Source of the DNA: Deltaproteobacteria bacterium
GTDB taxonomy: Bacteria > Desulfobacterota > Desulfomonilia > UBA1062
NCBI GenBank assembly: GCA_018433775.1
Contig: JAHDQN010000057.1
Location: 1-64,000, forward strand
DNA length: 64,000 nucleotides
Direction: 5' to 3'
The notes below the pieces were generated by a model. That model did not search any database, had not been told where the DNA came from, and worked only from the letters and a program-made list of their open reading frames with translations. A program made the translations under genes and the position numbers. How positions within the stretch are numbered: the stretch's first letter is position 1; each line of letters begins with the position of its first letter. This document shows positions 50,691-61,980 of this stretch, piece after piece.

Positions 50691-50800
50691 CCGCTTGTTG
50701 AAGGACCTTGAAGGCGGGCTCACATTCCCGTGCGATCTGTTCTGCTTGAAGTAGGGTCAGGGGCTTGCCCTCAAGTCCATGCCATTGATTTGAGAACGGC
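50691..50800. repeat. Intergenic repeat, copy 1
   Basis: A stem (AGCCCGC ... GCGGGCT), then CACATTCCC, then AGGGCTTGCC and CCATTGAT in order. The same order occurs at 57171-57280. The stem sequences differ, which suggests that the structure and not the stem letters is kept. The first hairpin may also end transcription of the MOSC gene. Confidence 0.5.
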
Positions 50801-50864
50801 GTGCAGGCGAGTGGTGGAAAGAAAAGGCGTGCCCATTATTTCTCTTAGAAAAAGGAGTTTGGAA

Positions 50865-51197
50865 GTGGGCATGCTGAAGACAGCGGTTTTCTGCGCGATT
50901 GCCCTGCCGGCTCTCTACGGGTGCGCCGGCTACAACCGTGATCTCCTCGACCGCGACTACACGGTGATGACTGACGAGGAGCTTCTCACCTATTACTACG
51001 ACCTTTCCAGCGCAATCGACCGGTGCGCGCGGGACCCGGGCAGGGCCACCGTGGGCATAGGGTCGGGGTTCGGGCTGGGAAGGCTCGGTGTCTGGCTGGG
51101 CCTGTCGCGGGGGATCGCAACCTGTGATCCCCAGAGGCTGATCCAGCGGCAGGTCCGGGTGAGGCTGGAACTGCAGCAACGGGGGCTGAGCCCCTGA
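50865..51197 (+). CDS. Small lipoprotein
   Basis: 110 aa; GTG at 50865 is chosen since AAGGAG is seven bases upstream, versus an ATG two codons later. The N-terminus MLKTAVFCAIALPALYGCAG has a lipobox ending at Cys (about residue 19). The mature part has a helix EELLTYYYDLSSAIDRCAR and a Gly-rich GIGSGFGLGRLGVWLGLS. Envelope protein of unknown role. Confidence 0.75.
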   Translation: MGMLKTAVFCAIALPALYGCAGYNRDLLDRDYTVMTDEELLTYYYDLSSAIDRCARDPGRATVGIGSGFGLGRLGVWLGLSRGIATCDPQRLIQRQVRVRLELQQRGLSP

Positions 51198-51354
51198 TGC
51201 GCCTGTGTGCATCGTGCTGCGAAGCGCGGCTCTGCCACAATCCCGGTGAGGCGGGCGGTATGCGGGGTGCCTCCCGCCTGAACGTGCCCGTTTGTCCCGA
51301 GGATGCGGGCTGGTGAACGTCATGCCGGGCTTGTCCTGAAGAACCGGTCCGGGT

Positions 51355-54300
51355 TCAGGGTTCGCTCAGCTCCTCGGGCTGGAGGTCTTCCTGGCCGCCA
51401 CCGTCCGCCGGTGGGGCTGCCAGTGCCACTCTGTGCCTCCGGACGAACGAGAACGATTCATGGTGCCGGGACTCGTGCGTCCGGGCGATGGACCTGAGGT
51501 AAATACCCACCTGGGACGAAACATCCCCGATGCCGTCGAAGAAGAGATTGACCACGGGAATTCCCACATACTCCGGGTGCATCTGGAAGATGTGAGAGGT
51601 GATCCTGCCCGGCATGCAGCTGAAGGGCGAGCAGTTGACCACCAGGGCCGCTCCCTGCTCGGCAAAGAGGCGGGCCCTGCCCACGGTGAGGATGGCCTCC
51701 CCTTCGAAGTTGAGCGGGATGAAAGACTCTCCCCGGTGGAGCACCTTCTCTATCGAAGGCTCGCCCCGGTCGTCCAGCAGCGGCGAGAACAGCGAGCCGA
51801 TCTCCTGCTCAAGATGGTGGAGGTAGGTCCGCTTCAGCATGAGCAGCCAGGCGCGGAAGCGGCTGCTTTTGCGCGATATTATCTCCCAGGTGTAGTGAAT
51901 CCACTCGCTCATGGGAGAAAGCCATGCCTCGCCTCCCGCGTCTTCCACGGCCTTAACCACGTGCTGGTTCGAGAAGGTGTTGAGCCGCACGAAGATCTCG
52001 CCCACGATTCCCACCAGAGGCTTCCTGGGCATGGCGTGGTCGATGGAATAGCTCAGTTCCAGCACGAGGGAGCGGACAGTATCTTTCCAGTCTCTGCCCC
52101 GCGAGATCCGGTGCCCGATCTCGTCCACTGCCTGGCCGATGAGCGTCTCGGCTGCACGGGGTCTCGGGTGGTAGGGCACGGTCCGGCACCTGAGCTTGTA
52201 GAGCATGTCTCCCAGGCACAGGGCGCGCCAGACATCCCGCTCGACGTTCGGCTTGAGGAACCGGTAGCCGTTTTCCGAGGTGGGGGATACGATCCAGGTC
52301 TGGTCGAACCCGGCGCGCTTCAGGATGCGCGACTGGAGCGTGGCATACTGGCCGAACCTGCAGGGGCCTTCCGCCCGGGGCATGAGGAGCACGTCGTTCC
52401 CCGTGCCGTTACCGGAGCGGGAATTCGACAGGCAGGAGAGGAACTTGCCGATGGTCAACGCGGCGGGCAGACATTCGCTTCCGCGGCAGAAGGACTTTCC
52501 GAGCGCACATTCCCGGTCGGTCTCCTCACCCATGGCCAGGGCGTCGTATCCGTGCCGCGTGAGCGTTGAGGCCCAGAGCTGCGGGGTATAGGGGTGTATC
52601 TGGGCGATCCAGATCCTGCCCTGGCCGTTCGTGAAATCCTTGAGCGTGTACTGGATCTTGTGCTCATGTGCCCGGGCAGGCGGGTGAGTGCAGGCCCGGT
52701 ACTGCTCGATCATGTCGCAGAAGGCCTCGATCCGGGTCTGATAGCCGGTGGCGGACCCGTGTTCGTCCAGCTCCAGGATGAGATAGGGTTTGGCCCGGGA
52801 TATCTCCTCGAAATAGCTCAGGATGAACGAGTCCGGGCCGCAGGAGAAGTTTGAAAGCACCAGCGGAAACAGGTTCGGCCGGTTCCGGAGGGACATGGCC
52901 TTGCGCAGGATTCGCTGGCCCTGATACCAGTACATGTCGGGAAACTGGGCCATCATCTCTGCGTTGCTCACCTCGTCGGGAACGATGTCCATGGGGATCA
53001 CGGTATAGCCCAGGGATTCGACGAGCTCGGGGATCCCGAGGTTGAGAATTTTGTGATAGAGGTTGTACGACCGCCCGAAAAGCACGATGACCGGCCTGTC
53101 TTCCCCAATCTCGCGGAAGAGCCGCTCCCCCTGCTCGGAAAAGGTCCGGCGATGGACGCTGAGCCTCCGGATGCCGCGCCGCAGGGCCTTTTCGACGCGC
53201 GAAAGGGATATGCCCGTGAACCCCGCCTGCTCCAGCACATCGGCAAACCCGCGGGCCATGTCGGCCGGTTTCATGCTCAAATCGATGATCGGGGTGGAGA
53301 TGCGCCGCTCGTCTTCGCCGGTGCGGTAGAAGCTCGGCAGCGAGGTGATGAACGGGCAGTAGACGCTTCGGGGATGCACGGTGGGGTCCTTGGCCTCCTG
53401 GATGAGATAGGGCAGCAGGATGCGGTCTGCGGGGTAGGTGCGAAGGAGGATATTGGTGCAGGCGATGGCTGCCTTGAGCGGGTAGCAGAAATCGCCGGAG
53501 CCGAGACGGGAGAGCTCCCGCGCGATCTCCTCCCTGCCCGGGGAGCAGACCTGGATGGGGATGCCGAGCACCCTGCCGATCTCGGTGAACATCGGAGTGA
53601 ACTCGTCATACAGGGGAAGGGCCGGAACCCTGAAGACAGGACTTCCCTCCCGGATGTCCGGGGAATGCCGCCTCACGAGGTCCCCTCTGAGACCCATGGC
53701 GTGGTTGTTCCGGCGCCCCCTGCCAGCGGAATCCGGTTCGCGGCCGCAGAGATAGCCCCAGCTGATCTTTTCGGAGCCGGTGTCCAGCACTGTGATCCTG
53801 CAGGTGTTCTCGCATTTTCTGCACACCACCTCGCCGACTGAGACATCGGGAATGGAGAATCCCCTGAACGTCGAGCGTCCCTTCGTCTTTTCCCCGGCGA
53901 GCAGGGCCGCGCCGTATGCGCCCATCACGTGGCAGAAGGGTGAGACCATCACCCGCGCCCCCGTGATCTGCTCGAGCGCGGCGACCAGTCCCTTGTTCCT
54001 GGCCGTGGCGCCCTGGAACACGATTTTATCCGCCTGATAGGGCCGGTTCCCCACCACGCGGTTGAGATAGTTCTTGAACACGGCGAGCAGCACGCCCGCC
54101 ATGATCCGGTTTTTGGGATACCCACAGGAGAGCTGCCGGGTGATCTCCTGGTTCATGAACACGGTGCACCGGTCGGAGTTGGGCAGTGGAGACACGTCCA
54201 TCACCGCGGTGCTGATGTCGTCGAGGCTCATGTTCAGGGTGTTGGCCTGCTCTTCGATGAACGAGCCCGTGCCAGCGGCGCAGACATAGTTCATGTTCAC

Positions 54301-55593
54301 GTCCACGATCCTTCCCTCTGAGAGCCGGATAAACTTCGCATCCTGCCCGCCTATCTCGAAGATGGTCTCCACGCTTTCGTCAACGGTCTTTGCACCCTTG
54401 GCGTGCGCCGAGATCTCGTTGACGATGAGGTCGGCCCCGATGATGATACCCACGAGCTTCCTGCCCGATCCGGTGGTGCCGCAACCCGCGACCTCCACTT
54501 CGAAACCGGTGCTGTCCTTGAAAGCACTCAGGCTGTGGAATATCCTCCTGGTCGCCTCGACGGGGTTGCCCGCGGTCTTGGTGTAGATGTCGAGCCTGAT
54601 TGCGCCCGACGAGCCGTCCACGAGCACGGCCTTGGTGGAGGTCGATCCCACATCCACTCCGAGAAAGGCCGTGAACTTCTCCCCGGGGATGATGTCGTGC
54701 CAGATCTCGTTGCCGAATGCATCGAGTGACCTTCGGATCTCGGTTTCCGGGAAACTGCTCCTGACCAGGGTCAGCGCGCCGGATTCCACGCCTTCGCGGG
54801 CGGGTACGGGCGATGCCTTCAGGGTGTCGAAAAAGCAGTCCGCCGGGAATCGCTCCTGCCTGGCCTGCGTGCACAGGCCCCGGGCGCGGGAGAAGACCGG
54901 GTCTTCCACGACCTGGGCCTCGGGGAGCTGGGCGAGGATATAGTGACGGATATGGGGATTCGCCAGGAGCCCGCCGGAAAGGAGGATGCCGCTTCCTTTG
55001 GGGATGCCGCCCCCGAACACGCTCTTGAGCCCGGATATCACCAGGCCCTTGCAGAGCCCGTTGTAGAGGGCCTGCGCCGAGTAGCCCTCCTGCTGGAGGT
55101 GGATGAGGTCGGTCTTCGCGAACACCGCGCAACGGGAGGCGACCGCAGGCGCGCTCTCATCGATGCCGAGACGCCCGATGCTGCCGAAGTCGAGCCCGAG
55201 CCGTGCCATCTGCTCGTCGAGGAACGAGCCCGTTCCGGCCGCACACGCCGGGTTGGTCTGGTAGGAGAGGATGCGCCCGTGCTCGTCGAACTGTACGAGC
55301 TCGATCTTCTCGGCACCCAGAACGAGAAGCTGGTTCCGGGCATGGCTGCCCGCGAGATACGACACCTCGGCCAGCAGACCGTCCGAACTCCACCGGCGGA
55401 AGTCGCCCCCCTGGATGGTGCCCGAACAGCAGATATAATCCGGCGGAAATGCAAGACGCCCGAGTTCACGCTCAAGGGCCTCGCGCGGTGAGCCGCGGTG
55501 GTGGACGCACCGCGATCCGATCATAGTCCCTGATTCGTCCTCGTGCCAGAGTTTGAGGTATGAGCTCCCCACATCGATACCGAGATAAGTCAC
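51355..55593 (-). CDS. Giant 2-hydroxyacyl-CoA dehydratase activase-like protein (BadF/BcrA-type ATPase, duplicated)
   Basis: 1412 aa from a GTG at 55593 with AAGGAGG upstream. It holds two ASKHA-fold ATPase modules of the BadF/BadG/HgdC kind: first with YLGIDVGSSYLKLW (about 4-17) and CAAGTGSFLDEQ (about 135), second with FLGVDVGSTSTKAV (about 310) , EIGGQDAKFI and CAAGTGSFIEEQ (about 440). A CRKCENTCRI cysteine set (about 590) follows, then a DUF2229-type region and a C-terminal dehydratase-subunit-like part with cysteines in GSGDFCYPLKAA and RGSECLPAAL. Such giant activases couple ATP hydrolysis to low-potential electron transfer. The dedicated dehydratase subunits are not adjacent. Confidence 0.85.
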   Translation of the reverse strand: MTYLGIDVGSSYLKLWHEDESGTMIGSRCVHHRGSPREALERELGRLAFPPDYICCSGTIQGGDFRRWSSDGLLAEVSYLAGSHARNQLLVLGAEKIELVQFDEHGRILSYQTNPACAAGTGSFLDEQMARLGLDFGSIGRLGIDESAPAVASRCAVFAKTDLIHLQQEGYSAQALYNGLCKGLVISGLKSVFGGGIPKGSGILLSGGLLANPHIRHYILAQLPEAQVVEDPVFSRARGLCTQARQERFPADCFFDTLKASPVPAREGVESGALTLVRSSFPETEIRRSLDAFGNEIWHDIIPGEKFTAFLGVDVGSTSTKAVLVDGSSGAIRLDIYTKTAGNPVEATRRIFHSLSAFKDSTGFEVEVAGCGTTGSGRKLVGIIIGADLIVNEISAHAKGAKTVDESVETIFEIGGQDAKFIRLSEGRIVDVNMNYVCAAGTGSFIEEQANTLNMSLDDISTAVMDVSPLPNSDRCTVFMNQEITRQLSCGYPKNRIMAGVLLAVFKNYLNRVVGNRPYQADKIVFQGATARNKGLVAALEQITGARVMVSPFCHVMGAYGAALLAGEKTKGRSTFRGFSIPDVSVGEVVCRKCENTCRITVLDTGSEKISWGYLCGREPDSAGRGRRNNHAMGLRGDLVRRHSPDIREGSPVFRVPALPLYDEFTPMFTEIGRVLGIPIQVCSPGREEIARELSRLGSGDFCYPLKAAIACTNILLRTYPADRILLPYLIQEAKDPTVHPRSVYCPFITSLPSFYRTGEDERRISTPIIDLSMKPADMARGFADVLEQAGFTGISLSRVEKALRRGIRRLSVHRRTFSEQGERLFREIGEDRPVIVLFGRSYNLYHKILNLGIPELVESLGYTVIPMDIVPDEVSNAEMMAQFPDMYWYQGQRILRKAMSLRNRPNLFPLVLSNFSCGPDSFILSYFEEISRAKPYLILELDEHGSATGYQTRIEAFCDMIEQYRACTHPPARAHEHKIQYTLKDFTNGQGRIWIAQIHPYTPQLWASTLTRHGYDALAMGEETDRECALGKSFCRGSECLPAALTIGKFLSCLSNSRSGNGTGNDVLLMPRAEGPCRFGQYATLQSRILKRAGFDQTWIVSPTSENGYRFLKPNVERDVWRALCLGDMLYKLRCRTVPYHPRPRAAETLIGQAVDEIGHRISRGRDWKDTVRSLVLELSYSIDHAMPRKPLVGIVGEIFVRLNTFSNQHVVKAVEDAGGEAWLSPMSEWIHYTWEIISRKSSRFRAWLLMLKRTYLHHLEQEIGSLFSPLLDDRGEPSIEKVLHRGESFIPLNFEGEAILTVGRARLFAEQGAALVVNCSPFSCMPGRITSHIFQMHPEYVGIPVVNLFFDGIGDVSSQVGIYLRSIARTHESRHHESFSFVRRHRVALAAPPADGGGQEDLQPEELSEP

Positions 55594-55759
55594 GATTCTT
55601 CCTCCTTCAATCATAATAAACAAGAGATGCCCATTTCAAAAGTGGCTCTCTCATAACACAACCCGGGCCGGTCTTTCAATCAGGGTCTGTCCGCAAACCT
55701 GCCGGCCGCTCCCCGGAGGTTCCGGAGTTCGGCCGGCCTGTCCGAGGACTGCGGGATTC

Positions 55760-56317
55760 TCAGGAGAGGTGCTCCAGGAGGATCTTCAGCCCGATGCCGA
55801 TGAGGATGACTCCGCCCAGGACCTCGGCCTTGCTCTCCAGGTGGTGCCCGGCCTTTCTGCCGATCACCACCCCCACCAGCGAGATGAGGAAGGTGACGAT
55901 CCCGATGATGCAGGCGGGCCGAACAATGTCGATGTCGAGCAGCGAAAAGCTGATGCCCACCGCGAGGGCGTCGATGCTCGTAGCCACGGAGAGCACCAGG
56001 AGGGTGGCCAGGCTGTGGCCGTTCGTCCTCCGGCCGTCTTTCCGGCCGAACAGGGCCTCATAGATCATCTTTGCCCCGATGAAGGCCAGAAGGGCGAAGG
56101 CGACCCAATGGTCGATGCCGGCCATGAAGTCCCGGACACTCAGCCCGGCCGCGAATCCGGCAACGGGCATGACCGCCTGGAACCCGCCGAAGAAGATTGC
56201 GATCTTCAGGGCATACCCGAGCCGGAAGCGGTCCAGGTTCAGCCCGCTGGAGATGGAGACCGCAAAGGCGTCCATGGACAGCCCTATGGCAATGAGGAGT
56301 ATGGATGCTAATCCCAT
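55760..56317 (-). CDS. mntP: Manganese efflux pump MntP
   Basis: 185 aa from the ATG at 56317. Six membrane helices with the repeated ASILLIAIGLSMDAFAVSIS and LLVLSVATSIDALAVGISFS segments, which carry the conserved Asp residues, and ILIGIGLKILLEHL at the end. Exports Mn2+ through the inner membrane. No Mn-responsive riboswitch was seen upstream; the preceding gene stop is only 25 bp away. Confidence 0.93.
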   Translation of the reverse strand: MGLASILLIAIGLSMDAFAVSISSGLNLDRFRLGYALKIAIFFGGFQAVMPVAGFAAGLSVRDFMAGIDHWVAFALLAFIGAKMIYEALFGRKDGRRTNGHSLATLLVLSVATSIDALAVGISFSLLDIDIVRPACIIGIVTFLISLVGVVIGRKAGHHLESKAEVLGGVILIGIGLKILLEHLS

Positions 56318-56342
56318 GCAGGTACCCGATATCCGGTGGCGG

Positions 56343-57107
56343 TCAGCACACCTGCGGGGCGCGTCCTGCACCCACGACCACCGAGGCCTTCTGATCGAAG
56401 GGGTTGGTGCGCATGGCGAGCGAGAAGAAGTAGGGGAAATTTTCTTTCAGGTGCTTCATGTAGGCAACCCACTCAAACACCAGCATGCCGTAAGCCCGGT
56501 CGATGTCGTGTGCCAGGTGTCCGAGGTCCTCTTTCGGGAGATTTTCGATAGTCTCCCTGAACTTCAACTCTTCGGCGAGATGGAACACCGCGCGCAGCAG
56601 CTCGGTGAAGGTCTCGTGCTCCATGAGGTTCGGGTTCTCCATCATGCTGAGGAGAAAGTCCCTTTTCTCAACGACATAGCACCGGATCTTCACCAGGTCA
56701 AGCTCGTCCGGCTGCACCTGGTGAGGGTATGATTTCAGCCTCTTTATCAGCTTGTCGAACTCTTCGTCAGACCAGTCGGAACTTACGATGAGATCCTGAC
56801 GGATCACGTCCAGGTTCGGGTCGAGGTCAGAGAAATAGGTGAGCAGCGTGGTGCCGATCTCGCTGAAGAAGGCGCCGATGACCATGTTGAGCTTCTCCAT
56901 CCGGTTGCGGCGCTCGCGCTGCTTAAGGATCTGGTGGATGATGAGCGACACCAGGAGCACCTCGATGAAGACAAAGGCCACGTCGCCCACCATGAAGATG
57001 AAGATATGGTGAGGATCCCGGAAGACGAGAAAGTGAACGTAGTAAGTCAGGGCCGAGAGGATCAAGAGCATGATCCCGAACCATACCTGCCTGGATAAGC
57101 GCGACAC
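56343..57107 (-). CDS. Membrane-anchored hypothetical protein, 254 aa
   Basis: GTG at 57107 with AGGAG six bases upstream; the longer frame is not likely. Two helices in residues 8-70 (QVWFGIMLLILSALTYYVHF, IFIFMVGDVAFVFIEVLLV) followed by a coiled coil and a helical cytoplasmic domain of about 170 residues with LDLVKIRCYVVEKRDFLL and HLAHDIDRAYGMLVFEW. I do not recognise a named family. The mntP gene starts 25 bp downstream, so they may be co-transcribed. Confidence 0.65.
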   Translation of the reverse strand: MSRLSRQVWFGIMLLILSALTYYVHFLVFRDPHHIFIFMVGDVAFVFIEVLLVSLIIHQILKQRERRNRMEKLNMVIGAFFSEIGTTLLTYFSDLDPNLDVIRQDLIVSSDWSDEEFDKLIKRLKSYPHQVQPDELDLVKIRCYVVEKRDFLLSMMENPNLMEHETFTELLRAVFHLAEELKFRETIENLPKEDLGHLAHDIDRAYGMLVFEWVAYMKHLKENFPYFFSLAMRTNPFDQKASVVVGAGRAPQVC

Positions 57108-57170
57108 GAAAGACTCCTTTTTTCTCGATACTTGGGCTGACTCTGTCACACCGGGTGCATCTTTGTCAAT

Positions 57171-57280
57171 CCTCCTTCTCAGTTCGCTTTTTAAGGACTG
57201 AGAAGGAGGGGCACATTCCCCGCCTCTTGCAGACTTCACTCTGTCCAGGGCTTGCCGTCGAAGGTATATACCATTGATCG
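57171..57280. repeat. Intergenic repeat, copy 2, with 13-bp hairpin
   Basis: CCTCCTTCTCAGT (57171-57183), 13-nt loop, ACTGAGAAGGAGG (57197-57209), a perfect stem; then CACATTCCC, CAGGGCTTGCC and CCATTGAT in the same order as at 50691-50800. Confidence 0.55.
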
Positions 57281-57445
57281 GGAAAAGATATGTCCGGCAG
57301 GTAAAAGAAAAAGAAAGATAATAAAATTGTCAGAAATGATCAGAGAAGTGAGGTCAGGTAATCTGAAATTATGAACCATGAACCAAGGGCCATGATAAAA
57401 AAACGATTTTGATGTTGAAAAAAAAATTGAATCCCGGTATCCCTG

Positions 57446-57472
57446 TTAGCACTCAATATCGCTGAGTGCTAA
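57446..57472. promoter_or_regulatory. CIRCE operator upstream of groES
   Basis: TTAGCACTC-AATATCGCT-GAGTGCTAA: exact CIRCE consensus (TTAGCACTC-N9-GAGTGCTAA), the HrcA repressor site, 25 bp upstream of the groES start. Confidence 0.97.
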
Positions 57473-57497
57473 CAAACCTGATCAAAAGGAGGAAGGT

Positions 57498-59439
<1,942 letters not shown>

Positions 59440-59504
59440 TCCCGGAGAGCCGGAATATCTTCGACGCCCCTTGCAGCCTTAAGCTCAAGGGGCTGCTTCC
59501 GAAT

Positions 59505-59541
59505 AAAAAAAAGAGGCCGGATCGCTCCGGCCTCTTTTTTT
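59505..59541. terminator. Bidirectional terminator after groEL
   Basis: A8 then AGAGGCCGGA, loop TCGC, TCCGGCCTCT then T7. The stem is flanked by an A-run and a T-run, so it can stop transcription from groEL and from the convergent TetR gene. Confidence 0.92.
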
Positions 59542-59568
59542 GTCCCGGTCGGGTGCCTCTTTGGGCGC

Positions 59569-60216
59569 TCAAGGCGCTGTCCCGGTCTGGACGGGCACGG
59601 TCACGACGTTTTTGCTCAGGATCTCGAAGATGTCGCGGATGAGGTCCTTTTTCCGCAAGCCCCCCTTCTGATTGTGCAGGACGATGACGCTGCGCAGGAG
59701 CAGCTCGTTGAGCACGCCGGCGAGAACGTACGGGTGTACGTTCACCACCATGCCCTCATCCTGGGCCTGACGTATCATGCCGATCAGGCGGGACTCGATC
59801 TCCTTGTAGTCATGGATGTTCTTGAGCGTATATGCGGAGATGTAGCGCTTTTTCTTGGTCTCGTTGATCTCGTACTCCGACATGAAGATGTTGAGCATCT
59901 GTGCGTTCTCGATGAAGATGTCCAGCAGCCCGAGCACGACCTTGCGGAGCTTGTCGAGAATCGGGGCATTTTCAGACTCGATTTCTTCGAAGACCGCGGC
60001 GATCTCCGTGAGAATGCCGGAGATGAGGGCCGAGAAGATGTCTTCCTTGTTTTTGAAGTGGTTGTATATGGTGCGCCTGTCAAAACCGGAATACTCGGCA
60101 ATGTCCTCCATGGTGGTGCCGTAGAAGCCTTTTTTGTGGAATAGTTCACGGGAGGAACGAAGGATGACGGTTTTGTTCCGGAGTATCTGCCTCTTCCTTC
60201 TGATCTTTTTCTGCAT
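59569..60216 (-). CDS. TetR-family regulator 2
   Basis: 215 aa from the ATG at 60216. N-terminal helix-turn-helix: ILRSSRELFHKKGFYGTTM, then IAEYSGFDRRTIYNHFKNK (about 18-60). The ligand domain (about 65-200) includes LRKVVLGLLDIFIENAQML and VLAGVLNELLLRSVIVL. Differs in sequence from the TetR protein at 8520. Targets are not evident; no palindromic site of the 21-bp type was seen near it. Confidence 0.9.
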   Translation of the reverse strand: MQKKIRRKRQILRNKTVILRSSRELFHKKGFYGTTMEDIAEYSGFDRRTIYNHFKNKEDIFSALISGILTEIAAVFEEIESENAPILDKLRKVVLGLLDIFIENAQMLNIFMSEYEINETKKKRYISAYTLKNIHDYKEIESRLIGMIRQAQDEGMVVNVHPYVLAGVLNELLLRSVIVLHNQKGGLRKKDLIRDIFEILSKNVVTVPVQTGTAP

Positions 60217-60447
60217 ATTCAGCTACATCCTCTGTGGTGTTTGTTCATTTCAAACCACTGTTTTTCTCACTTAGTCAATAGAAATCTTTTTAGAAGACAA
60301 AACAGGAAACAATTCACAGCGTGCGCATCTCCGGAAATTGACAAGGATATAAAGTGTGCTATATACGCATTCACGTCATCACAGAGAAAAGCTTCCCTCC
60401 GGGTGCATCCGGCCCTGCCGGGCGGCGGAGGGCGGGATGAGCCGGAG

Positions 60448-60687
60448 ATGATGAGACAATACCTGCTGGATCAAAGGATGCTTAAAAAAAAGATGGAAAG
60501 CAAGAAGAAGCGAATCATCGCGTGTCCCGTATGCGGAAAGACGGTCGTCTATGAGAACAACCCCTACCGGCCCTTCTGCTCCCGCGGCTGCAAGGGGGTC
60601 GACTTTATCCGCTGGAGCGACGAGTCCTACCGGATAGCCAAGGGCGAACACGAAGACGACAACGGTGTACAAAACAATGGAGAGTAG
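60448..60687 (+). CDS. yacG: YacG/DUF329-type zinc protein
   Basis: 79 aa from the ATG at 60448 (ATG 60451 is an alternative; the frame extends to 60241). The zinc site is ACPVCGKTVVYENNPYRPFCSRGCKG (CxxC, 15 residues, CxxxC), typical for YacG, a small gyrase inhibitor. The C-terminal FIRWSDESYRIAKG is also the family pattern. Its tail overlaps the next gene by 23 bp (or 11 bp if that gene starts at 60677). Confidence 0.85.
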   Translation: MMRQYLLDQRMLKKKMESKKKRIIACPVCGKTVVYENNPYRPFCSRGCKGVDFIRWSDESYRIAKGEHEDDNGVQNNGE

Positions 60688-61936
60688 GGAGCCGGTTGTT
60701 CTCAAGAGGGCGGAGCACCCCATTTCACGGCGGGACATCGACCCGGACGCGCTGAAAGTGCTCTACCGGCTCTACCGGAACGGTTTCAAGGCCTACCTGG
60801 TAGGGGGGGCGGTGAGAGACCTCCTGCTGGGAAAGAGACCCAAGGACTTCGACGTGGTCACCGATGCCAGGCCCGGGCAGGTGAAAAAGCTCTTCGCCAA
60901 CTGCATGCTCATCGGACGCCGGTTCAGGCTCGCGCACATACGGTTCAAGGGCGGCAAGATCATCGAGGTCGCCACCTTCCGGAAGGAACCCGATGAGGAG
61001 TGCGCCGAAAACGAAAGCATCGACCCCAACACCTCGTTCGGCACTCCCGAGCAGGACGCCTTCCGGCGCGACATCACCATCAACGCGCTCTTCTATGACA
61101 TCGCCGACTTCTCCATCATCGATTACGTGAACGGGCTCGATGACCTGAACAACGGCATAGTCCGCATGATCGGCAGTCCCCACGACCGCTACGTGGAAGA
61201 CCCGGTGCGGATGTGGAGGGTTCTCCGGCACGCGGCGCGTCTCGGTTTCTCCATCGAGGAGGAAACCTCGCGGGAGATCATGCTGCACCGCGAGCTTCTG
61301 TGCTCCTGTTCCGGGGCGCGGATGTACGAGGAGCTGAACAAGGACGTTGCCTCGGGCCATGTCGGCAGTGTCCTGGCCCTGTTCCGCGAGTACGGCATGC
61401 TGCCGAGCCTGTTCGGCAAGATCGGTTCTTTCCTGCAGGAGGACCCCGCCGCGTGGAATACCCTGCTGCCGCTTCTGAAGGTGGCGGACGAGCTTGCCCG
61501 GACCGGACGACCGCTGTCGAACGAGAGCGTGCTCACCATCATGTTCTGGCCGTGGGCCGAGCAGGTTCTTCAGGCCGTGGCATCTCCGGGGGAGGACAAG
61601 ATAAAGGTGCTGCAGGATGCACTCTTTGACTCCGGCATGATCATCACTATACCCAAGGCCATGAAGGCAGGCATCACGCAGACCTCCTGCATTGTCGAGC
61701 GCATGCTCTCCGCCATGCAGTCCGGGAGGATGAAATGGTCTCTCAAGAAGCGCTCGCGGTACACGGATGCGTCCATGGTCTTCTCCGTGATCACCACAGG
61801 CAGGGTGGAGAAGGAGAAAGACCCCTTCTCGCGGGTCTTCCGCGAGGCCCATCCGGAGGCAAGAGGCAACCGGAAGAAAAGGCGGCCCTCCCGGTCACGG
61901 TGGAGGAAACGGCGGGAAGAGAAGCCGGCAAGCTGA
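60665..61936 (+). CDS. pcnB: Poly(A) polymerase / CCA-adding nucleotidyltransferase family
   Basis: 423 aa with GTG at 60665; an ATG at 60677 is an alternative. Nucleotidyltransferase head: LVGGAVRDLLLGKRPKDFDVVTDA with the catalytic Asp pair (about 45-58), the RNA-binding EDPVRMWRVLRHAARLGFS (about 180), and a basic, Arg- and Lys-rich C-terminus (last 45 residues). Length and the ATFRKEPDEE insert favour PcnB over CCA-adding enzyme. It adds A-tails to RNA in decay pathways. Overlaps yacG. Confidence 0.88.
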   Translation: MYKTMESREPVVLKRAEHPISRRDIDPDALKVLYRLYRNGFKAYLVGGAVRDLLLGKRPKDFDVVTDARPGQVKKLFANCMLIGRRFRLAHIRFKGGKIIEVATFRKEPDEECAENESIDPNTSFGTPEQDAFRRDITINALFYDIADFSIIDYVNGLDDLNNGIVRMIGSPHDRYVEDPVRMWRVLRHAARLGFSIEEETSREIMLHRELLCSCSGARMYEELNKDVASGHVGSVLALFREYGMLPSLFGKIGSFLQEDPAAWNTLLPLLKVADELARTGRPLSNESVLTIMFWPWAEQVLQAVASPGEDKIKVLQDALFDSGMIITIPKAMKAGITQTSCIVERMLSAMQSGRMKWSLKKRSRYTDASMVFSVITTGRVEKEKDPFSRVFREAHPEARGNRKKRRPSRSRWRKRREEKPAS

Positions 61937-61980
61937 TCACTCCCTGCGCGGCGGTTTCGGAGAAGCGGGGGAGCGGGGCT

